Source: Bacilli bacterium (lineage in GTDB: Bacteria > Bacillota_I > Bacilli_A > RF39 > UBA660). From it: a stretch of 8,725 bases of DNA. The number at the start of each line of letters is the position of its first letter. Position 1 is the first letter of the stretch. Location of the stretch: the NCBI GenBank assembly GCA_016296435.1, contig JAEDJI010000031.1, forward strand, positions 1 to 8,725, given 5' to 3'. The translations under genes and the position numbers were made by a program. Positions 1-5,697 of the stretch are shown piece after piece. The notes under the pieces are model-generated. The model was not told where the DNA came from. It saw nothing but the letters and a program-made list of their open reading frames with translations, and made no database searches.

Positions 1-87
1 TGGTGCCTGTGGTGGGACTCGAACCCACACGATATTGCTACCACTGGATTTTGAGTCCAGCGCGTCTACCAATTCCGCCACGCAGGC
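1..87 (-). tRNA. tRNA-Leu (anticodon CAA)
   Basis: A complete class II tRNA read on the minus strand from 87 to 1, with the CCA end encoded (positions 3-1). The anticodon stem CTGGA/TCCAG closes the loop CTCAAAA, giving anticodon CAA, which reads UUG leucine codons. The D-arm contains GGTAGAC, the long variable arm is characteristic of Leu/Ser tRNAs, and the T arm is GTGGG-TTCGAGT-CCCAC. The acceptor stem GCCTGCG/CACAGGC pairs except for one C-A mismatch at the sixth pair. The gene follows scpB after about 90 bp and appears to have its own promoter. Confidence 0.96.
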
Positions 88-136
88 ATAAAAGAACTAT
101 AATATTCATTTTCTTTTTAAAAGATGATACATATTG

Positions 137-145
137 ATTATATCA
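137..145 (-). promoter_or_regulatory. Extended -10 promoter for tRNA-Leu
   Basis: On the minus strand the sequence TGATATAAT is a perfect extended -10 element (TGn followed by TATAAT), about 50 nt upstream of the tRNA 5' end. No good -35 box lies 16-18 nt further upstream, which extended -10 promoters tolerate. The same nine bases occur in the scpA promoter. The rest of the 88-180 gap is AT-rich, and I see no convincing terminator after scpB, so the tRNA could also receive read-through from scpAB. Confidence 0.5.
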
Positions 146-180
146 CATATTTTAGGAATTTGTTATAAAAAATGAAAAAA

Positions 181-744
181 TTATAATTGTTCTATTTCAT
201 CTTCTTTGTATTTTGAATTATATAATTCAACATCATCTGAAACTACTGTTTCTTCTATTTTAGGCAGTTCGCTTAGTGAAGTTAGACCAAAGTAGTCTAA
301 AAATTCATCTGTTACTGCATATAGTCTTGGTTTTCCTATTGTATCTTTTCTTCCCACTTCTTTTACTAAGTCTCTTGATATTAAATTTCTAATCATTTGG
401 CCTGATTGAATTCCTCTCAATTCATCTATTTCTAAACGGGTTATAGGTTGATTATAGGCTATAATTGCTAATGTTTCAAGTGCCGATTGTGAAAGCGTTT
501 TACTGTTTGAAAGTTCTGATAGTTTTTCATAGTAATTTTTATGTTCTTTTTTAGTAGTTAGTTTATATTTACCTGCAAAGTCTTGAATCATTATTCCTCT
601 TTCTTCACTTAAATAGTCTTCTTTTAGTTTATTTATTAATTCAAGAACATCATCTTGTTCTATTTCTAGAACTTCACTTATTTCTTCAAGTGTTAGCCCA
701 TCATCACCTGTTATAAATAATAGTCCTTCAAGTACTGATTTCAT
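181..744 (-). CDS. scpB: Segregation and condensation protein ScpB
   Basis: ScpB is the winged-helix kleisin-associated subunit of the bacterial Smc-ScpA-ScpB condensin, which compacts and segregates the replicated nucleoid. The 187-residue product is close to the usual family length. It starts MKSVLEGLLFITGDDGLTL, a typical ScpB N-terminus, and carries the family core around residues 85-130 (SQSALETLAIIAYNQPITR, then RGIQSGQMIRNLISRDLV), the second winged helix. The C-terminal tail is acidic, as is common. The ATG overlaps the last base of the scpA stop (TAATG), and its SD GAGGTGG lies inside the end of scpA, so the two are translationally coupled. This fits the fixed ScpA:ScpB stoichiometry of the complex. 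Identification is secure. Confidence 0.96.
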   Translation of the reverse strand: MKSVLEGLLFITGDDGLTLEEISEVLEIEQDDVLELINKLKEDYLSEERGIMIQDFAGKYKLTTKKEHKNYYEKLSELSNSKTLSQSALETLAIIAYNQPITRLEIDELRGIQSGQMIRNLISRDLVKEVGRKDTIGKPRLYAVTDEFLDYFGLTSLSELPKIEETVVSDDVELYNSKYKEDEIEQL

Positions 745-1460
745 TATGCCACCTCACAGTATATTTTATCAAAGTTATTTTCTTGAGTTATTTTTAATTC
801 ATTATTTTTTGCCATTTCTAGTATTGATAGAAATGTCACAACTACATATGGTTTAGATATATCTTCGAATAAGTCAAAAAATTCCACTTTTTTTCTTGTT
901 TTTAAAATATTTTTTATAGAAATTGTTCTTTCTTCAACCGATATTTCTTTTGTTGTTATTTTAGTAGTAATCGGCTTTTTTATTTGTTGTCTTTTTAGAT
1001 AGTTTTGAAATGCTTTTAATAAATCTTCAAGTGTTATATCTTCAGATAATTGTTGTTTTGGATCAATGTATTCTTTTAGATTAGATGGAGATTTTGTATA
1101 GAACTCATGTCTTTGCTCTTCAAGATTTTTAAAATCTTGAGTTATTTTTTTGTATTGTTCATATTCTAAAAGTCTATTTATTAGATTTTCCTTTAAATCT
1201 GTTAGTTCTTCTTGTTCATCTTCATCTTTAATATTTGGAAGTAGACTTTTTGATTTGATGTACATTAATTCTGATGCAAGTATTAGATATTCTGATGCAA
1301 TATTTAGATTTTTTTCTTTCATACTGTCAATAAATTCTAAATATTGGTCTGTTAATTTTACTATTTCTATATTCATAATATCCATGTCTTGTTCTTTTAT
1401 TAAATGTAATAGTAAATCAAGAGGTCCTTCAAAATCATTTATTTTAAAATTATACTCCAT
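744..1460 (-). CDS. scpA: Segregation and condensation protein ScpA (kleisin)
   Basis: ScpA is the kleisin of the Smc complex. Its N-terminal domain binds the Smc neck, its C-terminal winged helix binds the Smc cap, and the middle binds the ScpB dimer. The 238-residue protein begins with the hallmark FEGPLDLLLHLIKEQDMDI (residues 10-28), followed by the helical LASELMYIKSKSLLP segment. A charged, Glu/Lys-rich middle follows, then a C-terminal winged-helix region (about 170-235: VVVTFLSILEMAKNNELKITQ). The ATG at 1460 has the SD AAAGGTGAT 4 nt upstream. It is the first gene of a two-gene operon with scpB, driven by a promoter at 1483-1510 just after the spoVA terminator. Confidence 0.96.
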   Translation of the reverse strand: MEYNFKINDFEGPLDLLLHLIKEQDMDIMNIEIVKLTDQYLEFIDSMKEKNLNIASEYLILASELMYIKSKSLLPNIKDEDEQEELTDLKENLINRLLEYEQYKKITQDFKNLEEQRHEFYTKSPSNLKEYIDPKQQLSEDITLEDLLKAFQNYLKRQQIKKPITTKITTKEISVEERTISIKNILKTRKKVEFFDLFEDISKPYVVVTFLSILEMAKNNELKITQENNFDKIYCEVA

Positions 1461-1482
1461 ATAATCACCTTTAACATGTACA

Positions 1483-1510
1483 ATTATATCATATTTTCAA
1501 GTTATTACAA
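1483..1510 (-). promoter_or_regulatory. Sigma-A promoter of scpAB
   Basis: On the minus strand a -35 TTGTAA (1510-1505) and a -10 TATAAT (1488-1483) are separated by 16 bp. The -10 is extended by TGA (1491-1489). Transcription would start near 1476, giving a leader of about 16 nt that still contains the SD AAAGGTGAT. It lies directly downstream of the spoVAE terminator, so scpAB would be transcribed independently of the sporulation genes. A 9-bp dyad (1498-1506 with 1518-1526) overlaps the -35 box. Confidence 0.65.
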
Positions 1511-1512
1511 AG

Positions 1513-1534
1513 AAAAAAATAACTTGCGTTATTT
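1513..1534 (-). terminator. Intrinsic terminator of the spoVA operon
   Basis: On the minus strand the stem AAATAAC/GTTATTT (1534-1528 with 1523-1517) closes a GCAA tetraloop of the stable GNRA type and runs into seven T residues (1519-1513). The first part of the stem includes two bases of the spoVAE TAA stop codon, so the terminator begins inside the gene. The stem is AT-rich with a single G-C pair and may be leaky. Confidence 0.6.
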
Positions 1535-1883
1535 AGTTTTTTGGTTTAAATATAAGTGCAAAGATAAAACTAAAGATAATTGCACTTGTTATTCCAGATG
1601 CAGTAAGATCAAACATACCCATTAAAATACCAGTTACTCCAGATTGATTTGTTTTTTCTAATGCACCGTGAATTAGTAAATGTCCAAAGCTTGTTATTGG
1701 TACTAGTGCTCCACCACCGACGTATTGTATTATTTTGTCATATATGCTAAAAGTATCTAAAAATGAACCTATTACTACAAAAATACTGGTAATGTGTCCT
1801 GCAGATAGTTTTGTGTTATCAAGTATTAGTTGCGCTATTAAGGATAATATTCCCACAAATATAAATGATGTTATATAGGTCAA
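1533..1883 (-). CDS. spoVAE: Stage V sporulation protein AE (SpoVAE, SpoVAEb type)
   Basis: An integral membrane component of the SpoVA complex, which moves Ca-dipicolinic acid into the forespore and releases it at germination. The 116-residue product is the usual length of the SpoVAEb form. It is mostly hydrophobic, with about three to four membrane segments, and carries the family motif GGGALVPITSFGHLLIHGAL (residues about 56-75). That motif is related to GVIIPITGFAHSMQSA in the SpoVAC encoded nearby, so the two are paralogues of one family. The start is a TTG (1883-1881) overlapping the spoVAD TGA as TTGA. The strong SD GGAGGTGG lies in the last codons of spoVAD, which argues for translational coupling. 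It is the last gene of spoVACDE and is followed at once by a terminator. Confidence 0.93.
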   Translation of the reverse strand: MTYITSFIFVGILSLIAQLILDNTKLSAGHITSIFVVIGSFLDTFSIYDKIIQYVGGGALVPITSFGHLLIHGALEKTNQSGVTGILMGMFDLTASGITSAIIFSFIFALIFKPKN

Positions 1884-2875
1884 TTTACCACCTCCATAGT
1901 TATTGCATGCGCAATTGATAAGATGTTTTCTTTTTGATATATGAAAGTTGGTGAAAATAATGCGCCGGTTGCTACAAATAATACTTTTCTATAATTTTTA
2001 TTTTTCATTTCATTATATATATATCCATAAGTTACTAATGCACTACAAACTGGTCCTGAGCCTCCCGCGGTTATTTCTTTTTGGTTTTTCATATCATATA
2101 GCATTGCTCCACAATCATTGTAGTTTTCTCCTAGTATTATTTTATATTTTTGATCCATGTATTCTTTCAATATTTTTTTCCCATATATTCCTAAGTCACC
2201 GGTTATAATTAAATCATAGTCATTTACAGTTTCATTGTTGTTCTTTAGATGATTATAAATTGTATCCGCCGCAGCAGGCGCCATTACTGCTCCCATATGA
2301 TTGGGGTCATTTTGATTTAAATCTATTATTTTCCCTATTGTTCCAGATGTTATTTTTATATTTGTTTTTTCATTTGTTAACAATATTGATGCTCCACCAG
2401 TTGATGTAAATGTTTTTGTTTCAGGGCTTGGAGCACCATATTCCACTGGATTTCTAAATTGTTTTTCTGATACTAGGTTATTTGAACTTGTTGTACATAT
2501 AATATTTTTTGATTTATCATTTTCTAATATTATTGAGGCAAGTATTATTGATTCTGTTGATGTTGCACAGGCACTATATACTCCAATGAATGGTATTTCA
2601 TAGTCTTTGGCAGCATATGAAGAAGCAGTTATTTGATTTTGTAAATCTCCAGATATTAGTATATTTATTTCTTCTTTTTTAAGTTTTTCTTTTTCCATTA
2701 ATATATTTATGCTTTCTTTTTGAAGATTTACTTCTGATTTTTCTAGGGATTTGCTGTTCACATAAAAGTCTTTATGAGTCTTATCAAAGTATTTGTTTAA
2801 AGGACCTTTTGCTTCAAGGTGTCCTGCAATTGTTGCAGTATTTTTTATGTAGACGTTATTAAATTTAAATGTCAT
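1880..2875 (-). CDS. spoVAD: Stage V sporulation protein AD (SpoVAD, dipicolinic-acid-binding thiolase fold)
   Basis: SpoVAD is the soluble, thiolase/ketoacyl-synthase-fold member of the SpoVA system. In Bacillus it sits on the outer face of the spore inner membrane and binds dipicolinic acid. The 331-residue protein has the family's usual length and features: INILISGDLQNQITASSYAA (residues about 70-89), a thiolase-like nucleophile region GVYSACATSTESI with Cys103, the TSTGGASILLT strand, GAVMAPAAADTI, a DLIITGDLG motif, and a C-terminal GGSGPVCSALVTYGY. There is no signal peptide. The ATG overlaps the spoVAC stop as ATGA and has the SD GGAGG. Identification is secure; whether Cys103 does any chemistry is not known from sequence. 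Confidence 0.95.
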   Translation of the reverse strand: MTFKFNNVYIKNTATIAGHLEAKGPLNKYFDKTHKDFYVNSKSLEKSEVNLQKESINILMEKEKLKKEEINILISGDLQNQITASSYAAKDYEIPFIGVYSACATSTESIILASIILENDKSKNIICTTSSNNLVSEKQFRNPVEYGAPSPETKTFTSTGGASILLTNEKTNIKITSGTIGKIIDLNQNDPNHMGAVMAPAAADTIYNHLKNNNETVNDYDLIITGDLGIYGKKILKEYMDQKYKIILGENYNDCGAMLYDMKNQKEITAGGSGPVCSALVTYGYIYNEMKNKNYRKVLFVATGALFSPTFIYQKENILSIAHAITMEVVN

Positions 2876-3315
2876 ATGATTCCTCCTAGCAGAAATCTGA
2901 TAAGTGCAAAGAAATAAGATGATACTACTCCATATAAAATTACTGATCCTGATAATTTAAAGATATTTGAACCGAATCCATATATTAAACCTTCATTTTT
3001 ATAATCTAGTATTGCACTTTGCATAGAGTGTGCAAAGCCTGTTATTGGTATTATAACACCCATTCTTCCTGTTTTTACAAATGTATCAAATACTCCAACC
3101 GCTGTTAAAAAACATGCAATAAAAATAAGAGTAATAATCATAAATACTGCGGAATCATTTCTTGATATTTCAAATAAATATGAATATATTTCTATTAGAA
3201 AGTTACCAAATGCTCCGATTAGTCCACCCACTGAGAATGCTATTAAAGCATTTGTTAATTTATTTTCATCCGGTAGATTTTTTTTTACTATTTTATCATA
3301 GTTTACTTGTTTCAT
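2872..3315 (-). CDS. spoVAC: Stage V sporulation protein AC (SpoVAC, membrane channel subunit)
   Basis: SpoVAC is a membrane subunit of the SpoVA dipicolinic-acid channel. The Bacillus protein has been described as mechanosensitive. The 147-residue product matches the family length. A hydrophilic Lys-rich N-terminus (MKQVNYDKIVKKNLPDENK) is followed by about four membrane segments, including ALIAFSVGGLIGAFGNFLI and AVFMIITLIFIACFLTAVGV. The SpoVA signature GVIIPITGFAHSMQSAI comes next. The ATG is preceded by GGTGAT 3-4 nt upstream. It is the first gene of spoVACDE, with a possible sigma-G-type promoter immediately upstream. No spoVAA or spoVAB is present here, so this is the minimal three-gene set typical of clostridia. 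Confidence 0.94.
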   Translation of the reverse strand: MKQVNYDKIVKKNLPDENKLTNALIAFSVGGLIGAFGNFLIEIYSYLFEISRNDSAVFMIITLIFIACFLTAVGVFDTFVKTGRMGVIIPITGFAHSMQSAILDYKNEGLIYGFGSNIFKLSGSVILYGVVSSYFFALIRFLLGGII

Positions 3316-3329
3316 TTTATCACCATTTT

Positions 3330-3358
3330 TATTATGGTTTTTTTATATTTTTTCATAC
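3330..3358 (-). promoter_or_regulatory. Candidate forespore (sigma-G-like) promoter of spoVACDE
   Basis: The minus strand reads GTATG (3358-3354), a 17-nt spacer, then CATAATA (3336-3330). This fits the Bacillus sigma-G pattern GHATR / CATnHTA at every defined base, with a spacer about 1 nt shorter than usual. Sigma-G is the expected regulator of spoVA in Bacillus. A weakness is that a start 6-7 nt after the -10 would fall at the GGTGAT ribosome binding site (3324-3319), leaving an extremely short leader. Confidence 0.42.
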
Positions 3359-3382
3359 AAAAAACAGGTTAAATTAACCTAT
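3359..3382 (-). terminator. Terminator-like hairpin at the end of sigF
   Basis: On the minus strand AGGTT (3380-3376) pairs with AACCT (3370-3366) around AATTT. The stem can be extended by a T-G and an A-T pair to seven pairs, and six T residues follow (3364-3359). The sigF TAA stop (3371-3369) lies within the hairpin. The stem is short, so it probably reduces rather than abolishes read-through into spoVAC. Confidence 0.5.
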
Positions 3383-4013
3383 CTCTTAGTTTTTGTAATA
3401 TTTGTTTTTCTTCTCTTGACACTTTTGTTTGATTTATTCCTAACAATTTTGACACTTCTTGTTGAGTAAGCCCTTCTTCGTATCTCGAGATTATTATCTG
3501 CTTTTCAAGTTCTTTTAGATTATTTATTTCTGTTTTCAGATCTAATATTTCCCCCTCATATTCTTTTTGAATATATCCTGTTTTATTATATAGATTATCT
3601 TCAATGTCATTATCCAGTGATTCCACTAATGAAGTTGCTAGCTCAGCATTTATTATTTCTTGTTCATCTATTTCTAGAAATAATGAAAGCTCAAAATCAG
3701 TTGGTTCTCTATTTAATCTTTGATATAAAACTTCTTTAGCTTTTGCAATTGATGTATTTAATTTTATTAATTCTTTACTTATTTTTAATATATTACTTTC
3801 TCTAATATATTTTTTTACTTCTCCTTTCATATAAAAATAGGCATATGATGAAAATTTAGTTTGTTTATCATCTTTATAATTTTTATAAGCATTTATTAAT
3901 CCAATTACCGCAGTTTGATATAAATCTTCAATATCAAAATAATCTTTATACCTATTTATTATAGAATAAATAAGTAATTCATTTTGTATTATTAATTCAT
4001 TTAAATCTATCAT
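3369..4013 (-). CDS. sigF: Sporulation sigma factor of the sigma-F/sigma-G family (SpoIIAC-like)
   Basis: A sigma-70 family factor that directs RNA polymerase to forespore promoters. It is 214 residues, about 40 shorter than Bacillus sigma-F, and the missing part is mostly at the N-terminus. Region 2 spans about residues 5-75, with the core-binding DLYQTAVIGLINAYKNY and the DNA-binding TKFSSYAYFYMKGEVKKYI. Region 3 is about 77-125 (KISKELIKLNTSIAKAKEVL, REPTDFELSLFLEI). Region 4 ends in a helix-turn-helix (about 183-206: TQQEVSKLLGINQTKVSREE). The ATG overlaps the TGA of the SpoIIAA-like gene (ATGA) and has no recognisable SD, so translation should depend on reinitiation. The call as sigma-F rather than sigma-G rests on the upstream SpoIIAA-like gene and the spoVA neighbour. 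Unusually, no spoIIAB lies between the two genes. Confidence 0.8.
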   Translation of the reverse strand: MIDLNELIIQNELLIYSIINRYKDYFDIEDLYQTAVIGLINAYKNYKDDKQTKFSSYAYFYMKGEVKKYIRESNILKISKELIKLNTSIAKAKEVLYQRLNREPTDFELSLFLEIDEQEIINAELATSLVESLDNDIEDNLYNKTGYIQKEYEGEILDLKTEINNLKELEKQIIISRYEEGLTQQEVSKLLGINQTKVSREEKQILQKLRDRLI

Positions 4014-4345
4014 ATAGTAACATAGTTAAAAACTTCTTGTTCTTCTTTTATTTGTAATAGGTTATTAGTTATTATATTATTATTTTCAAATAGATTATTT
4101 ATTCCACATATTATTAATTTTCCATTTCTTTTTAATAGTTTTATGTAGTTATCAAAGATTATTTCTATCGCTTTTGAATCTATTTTCTTAATGCTTTCAA
4201 GATTAATTAATAAGTATTTTATACCATTTCTTATTATTAATTGATCTAGATCTTGTTCTAATTGGTTACATGCATTTTTATTAAATATTCCACTTAATCT
4301 TATAATGAATATGCCTTTTACAAATTCCATATCAATATTATACAT
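4010..4345 (-). CDS. spoIIAA: Anti-anti-sigma factor, SpoIIAA-like STAS domain protein
   Basis: A single STAS domain of 111 residues, close to the length of Bacillus SpoIIAA. It aligns along its whole length by eye: NIDMEF...IFIIRLSGIFNKN, then RNGIKYLLINLESIKKIDSKAI, then LLKRNGKLIICGINNLFENN. In Bacillus the dephosphorylated protein binds the anti-sigma kinase SpoIIAB and frees sigma-F. The phosphoacceptor Ser after Asp is kept (D56-S57), but the following conserved S/T-G is K58-A59, and the usual GELD is GIFN. The ATG at 4345 has the SD AAAGGAGAG and follows the upstream stop by 1 nt. The stop overlaps the sigma-factor ATG. Its expected partner SpoIIAB is not encoded in this window, so its role is inferred. 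Confidence 0.78.
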   Translation of the reverse strand: MYNIDMEFVKGIFIIRLSGIFNKNACNQLEQDLDQLIIRNGIKYLLINLESIKKIDSKAIEIIFDNYIKLLKRNGKLIICGINNLFENNNIITNNLLQIKEEQEVFNYVTI

Positions 4346-4346
4346 T

Positions 4347-5531
4347 TTATCTCTCCTTTAACAAGTTATATAATAAATATCCTAATAGGAAGATTATGCT
4401 TAAGATTATAACAGGTATAATATAATATATTTTGTTGGTTTTTGTTTTTTGTTTCGATTCTTTGTACGACAAATTATTTTCTTTTTTTGGTTTTGCTTCT
4501 ACCTTTAATAATAAATCATTGTTATTAGTATTACTTATTTTTTTATTACTTGTTTTCGTTTTAGATTGATTAATTTTCATACTATTTTGTATTTCTTTTT
4601 TTAATGGCGTTTTTTTTAATATATTATTCTTTTTTTCTGAATATAAACTAATACAATTTGTTTCATCTTTTATGTATCCCTCTAAGTCGTTATAATATCC
4701 ATCTTGATATTTTTTTTCTATTTTATAGTATTTAAATAATGTATCTTGATACTTATATTTTATTGTTGTTGATAATTTATGATATAAATTGTTATCTATT
4801 TCATCTTTTGTTGTTATTGTTTCTTCATCATATCTATATGTTTTTATATCTGACTCTGATATTTTAATTGTTACTATTTCCATATTTTCATCTATTTGTT
4901 CAAATGATATATTAGTTGTATTTTTAATGTAATAATTTTCATGCAATAAATTTTCTTCTTCATATTTTTCGTTCATTTCCTGCGGATATAAATAAGTAAA
5001 CATTTCAAAGTTATTTTCCTTTGATATATATAGTTTTATTGTTATATCAAAAGGATTTACTTCATGTGGTAGTTCCAAATCTAGTGAACTTAGTAAGATT
5101 CTTTCAAAGTATGTAAAATTATTATCTTTTATACTATCATATTTTTTTGGATTGTTTTTTGAAAAAGTATATTCTAATTTTTGATCTTTTTCATATATTT
5201 CTAGTTGATATATCAATGGTTCCCCTTTGAATCTTGTTATTATTCTATTTATTTTTTTTAACTTTTTATAGTTGTTGTATATTTCTTCTTTTATTATTCT
5301 GTTTAATTTATCTTGTGGTTTAGTGTCAGATTCATATTCTTTTATAATTTGATCATTGCTTTTAAAGGGGTACTCTTTAGGGTTTTCTCCTTCGATAATA
5401 TAATCTGTAAACACTTGGTTTTCTTTGTAGTATTTACATAATTGTTTTTCACTAAATGTTTTTTGATTATTTATTGCTTGTGCATTTAGTGGTATTAAAA
5501 CAAGCAATATTGTTATAAAAATTTTTTTCAT
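4347..5531 (-). CDS. Unrecognised secreted protein with C-terminal membrane anchor, in the spoIIAA-sigF operon
   Basis: I do not recognise this 394-residue protein. An N-terminal signal peptide (MKKIFITILLVLIPLNAQA) has a plausible signal peptidase I site after Ala19. A large hydrophilic domain follows, rich in Lys, Asn, Glu and Tyr with alternating beta-like stretches. A Lys/Asn/Ser/Thr-rich linker (about 300-365) leads to one membrane helix (about 370-390: IIPVIILSIIFLLGYLLYNL) and a short LLKER tail. The predicted topology is an extracytoplasmic domain tethered by its C-terminus. The mature part has only two Cys (about 32 and 294), which could pair. The start at 5531 is chosen because GAGAGGTGAT lies 4 nt before it and the signal peptide begins there; the upstream ATG at 5561 has a poorer site. 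dacF occupies this position in Bacillus, but the SxxK, SxN and KTG motifs of that peptidase are absent. Tight linkage to spoIIAA and sigF suggests a role in early sporulation. Confidence 0.8.
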   Translation of the reverse strand: MKKIFITILLVLIPLNAQAINNQKTFSEKQLCKYYKENQVFTDYIIEGENPKEYPFKSNDQIIKEYESDTKPQDKLNRIIKEEIYNNYKKLKKINRIITRFKGEPLIYQLEIYEKDQKLEYTFSKNNPKKYDSIKDNNFTYFERILLSSLDLELPHEVNPFDITIKLYISKENNFEMFTYLYPQEMNEKYEEENLLHENYYIKNTTNISFEQIDENMEIVTIKISESDIKTYRYDEETITTKDEIDNNLYHKLSTTIKYKYQDTLFKYYKIEKKYQDGYYNDLEGYIKDETNCISLYSEKKNNILKKTPLKKEIQNSMKINQSKTKTSNKKISNTNNNDLLLKVEAKPKKENNLSYKESKQKTKTNKIYYIIPVIILSIIFLLGYLLYNLLKER

Positions 5532-5549
5532 TTTATCACCTCTCGTATA

Positions 5550-5582
5550 TATTGAACGCATGTTATTATAATATTCCTTAAA
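5550..5582 (-). promoter_or_regulatory. Possible promoter of the 394-aa gene-spoIIAA-sigF operon
   Basis: The minus strand upstream of the operon contains a perfect TATAAT (5570-5565) with no good -35 box at 17 nt. It overlaps an AAGGAATA element (5580-5573), which resembles the -35 AGGAWWW of sigma-H. A degenerate GTTCAATAT (about 5557-5549) lies 14 nt further on, where sigma-H would prefer a GAAT at 11-12 nt. In Bacillus the spoIIA operon is sigma-H dependent, so either a vegetative or a sigma-H start is possible. Neither is strong. Confidence 0.3.
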
Positions 5583-5642
5583 AAAATGAAAAAAATAAAT
5601 AATTTATAGTTATTTTACGCTTATTCAAAAAAGAAATTATAT

Positions 5643-5675
5643 AAAAAAGACTAATGATATAGTTTCATTAGTCTT
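5643..5675 (-). terminator. Strong intrinsic terminator after pnp
   Basis: On the minus strand an uninterrupted 11-bp stem, AAGACTAATGA (5675-5665) with TCATTAGTCTT (5657-5647), closes a 7-nt loop and runs into a T-tract down to 5643. It begins 22 nt after the pnp stop codon. It cleanly separates rpsO-pnp from the sporulation operon and is the best terminator in the window. Confidence 0.9.
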
Positions 5676-5697
5676 ATAAATATTTTAAATAGAATTT

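Noticed and set aside
1150..1464. Plus-strand open frame inside scpA; other plus-strand frames at 1948-2208, 3162-3377, 5735-5977, 6188-6673 and 7079-7828
   Set aside because: All lie antisense to well-recognised genes, have Ser/Ile/Phe-rich compositions typical of the reverse complement of AT-rich coding DNA, and match no family I recognise. They are shadows.
4172..4180. Loss of the SpoIIAA phosphoserine
   Set aside because: In Bacillus the phosphorylated serine is the one directly after Asp, and that serine is kept here as Ser57; only the following residues differ.
181..4345. Mollicute genetic code (TGA = Trp), suggested by the AT-rich, compact genome
   Set aside because: TGA ends spoVAC, spoVAD and spoIIAA at natural lengths, and Trp is TGG in pnp.
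4347..5531. DacF-type D-Ala-D-Ala carboxypeptidase, suggested by position upstream of spoIIA, signal peptide and C-terminal helix
   Set aside because: None of the SxxK, SxN or KTG active-site motifs of penicillin-binding peptidases is present.
5532..5561. Upstream ATG start (5561) for the 394-aa gene
   Set aside because: It would put ten polar residues before the signal peptide and bury the strong GAGAGGTGAT site inside the gene.
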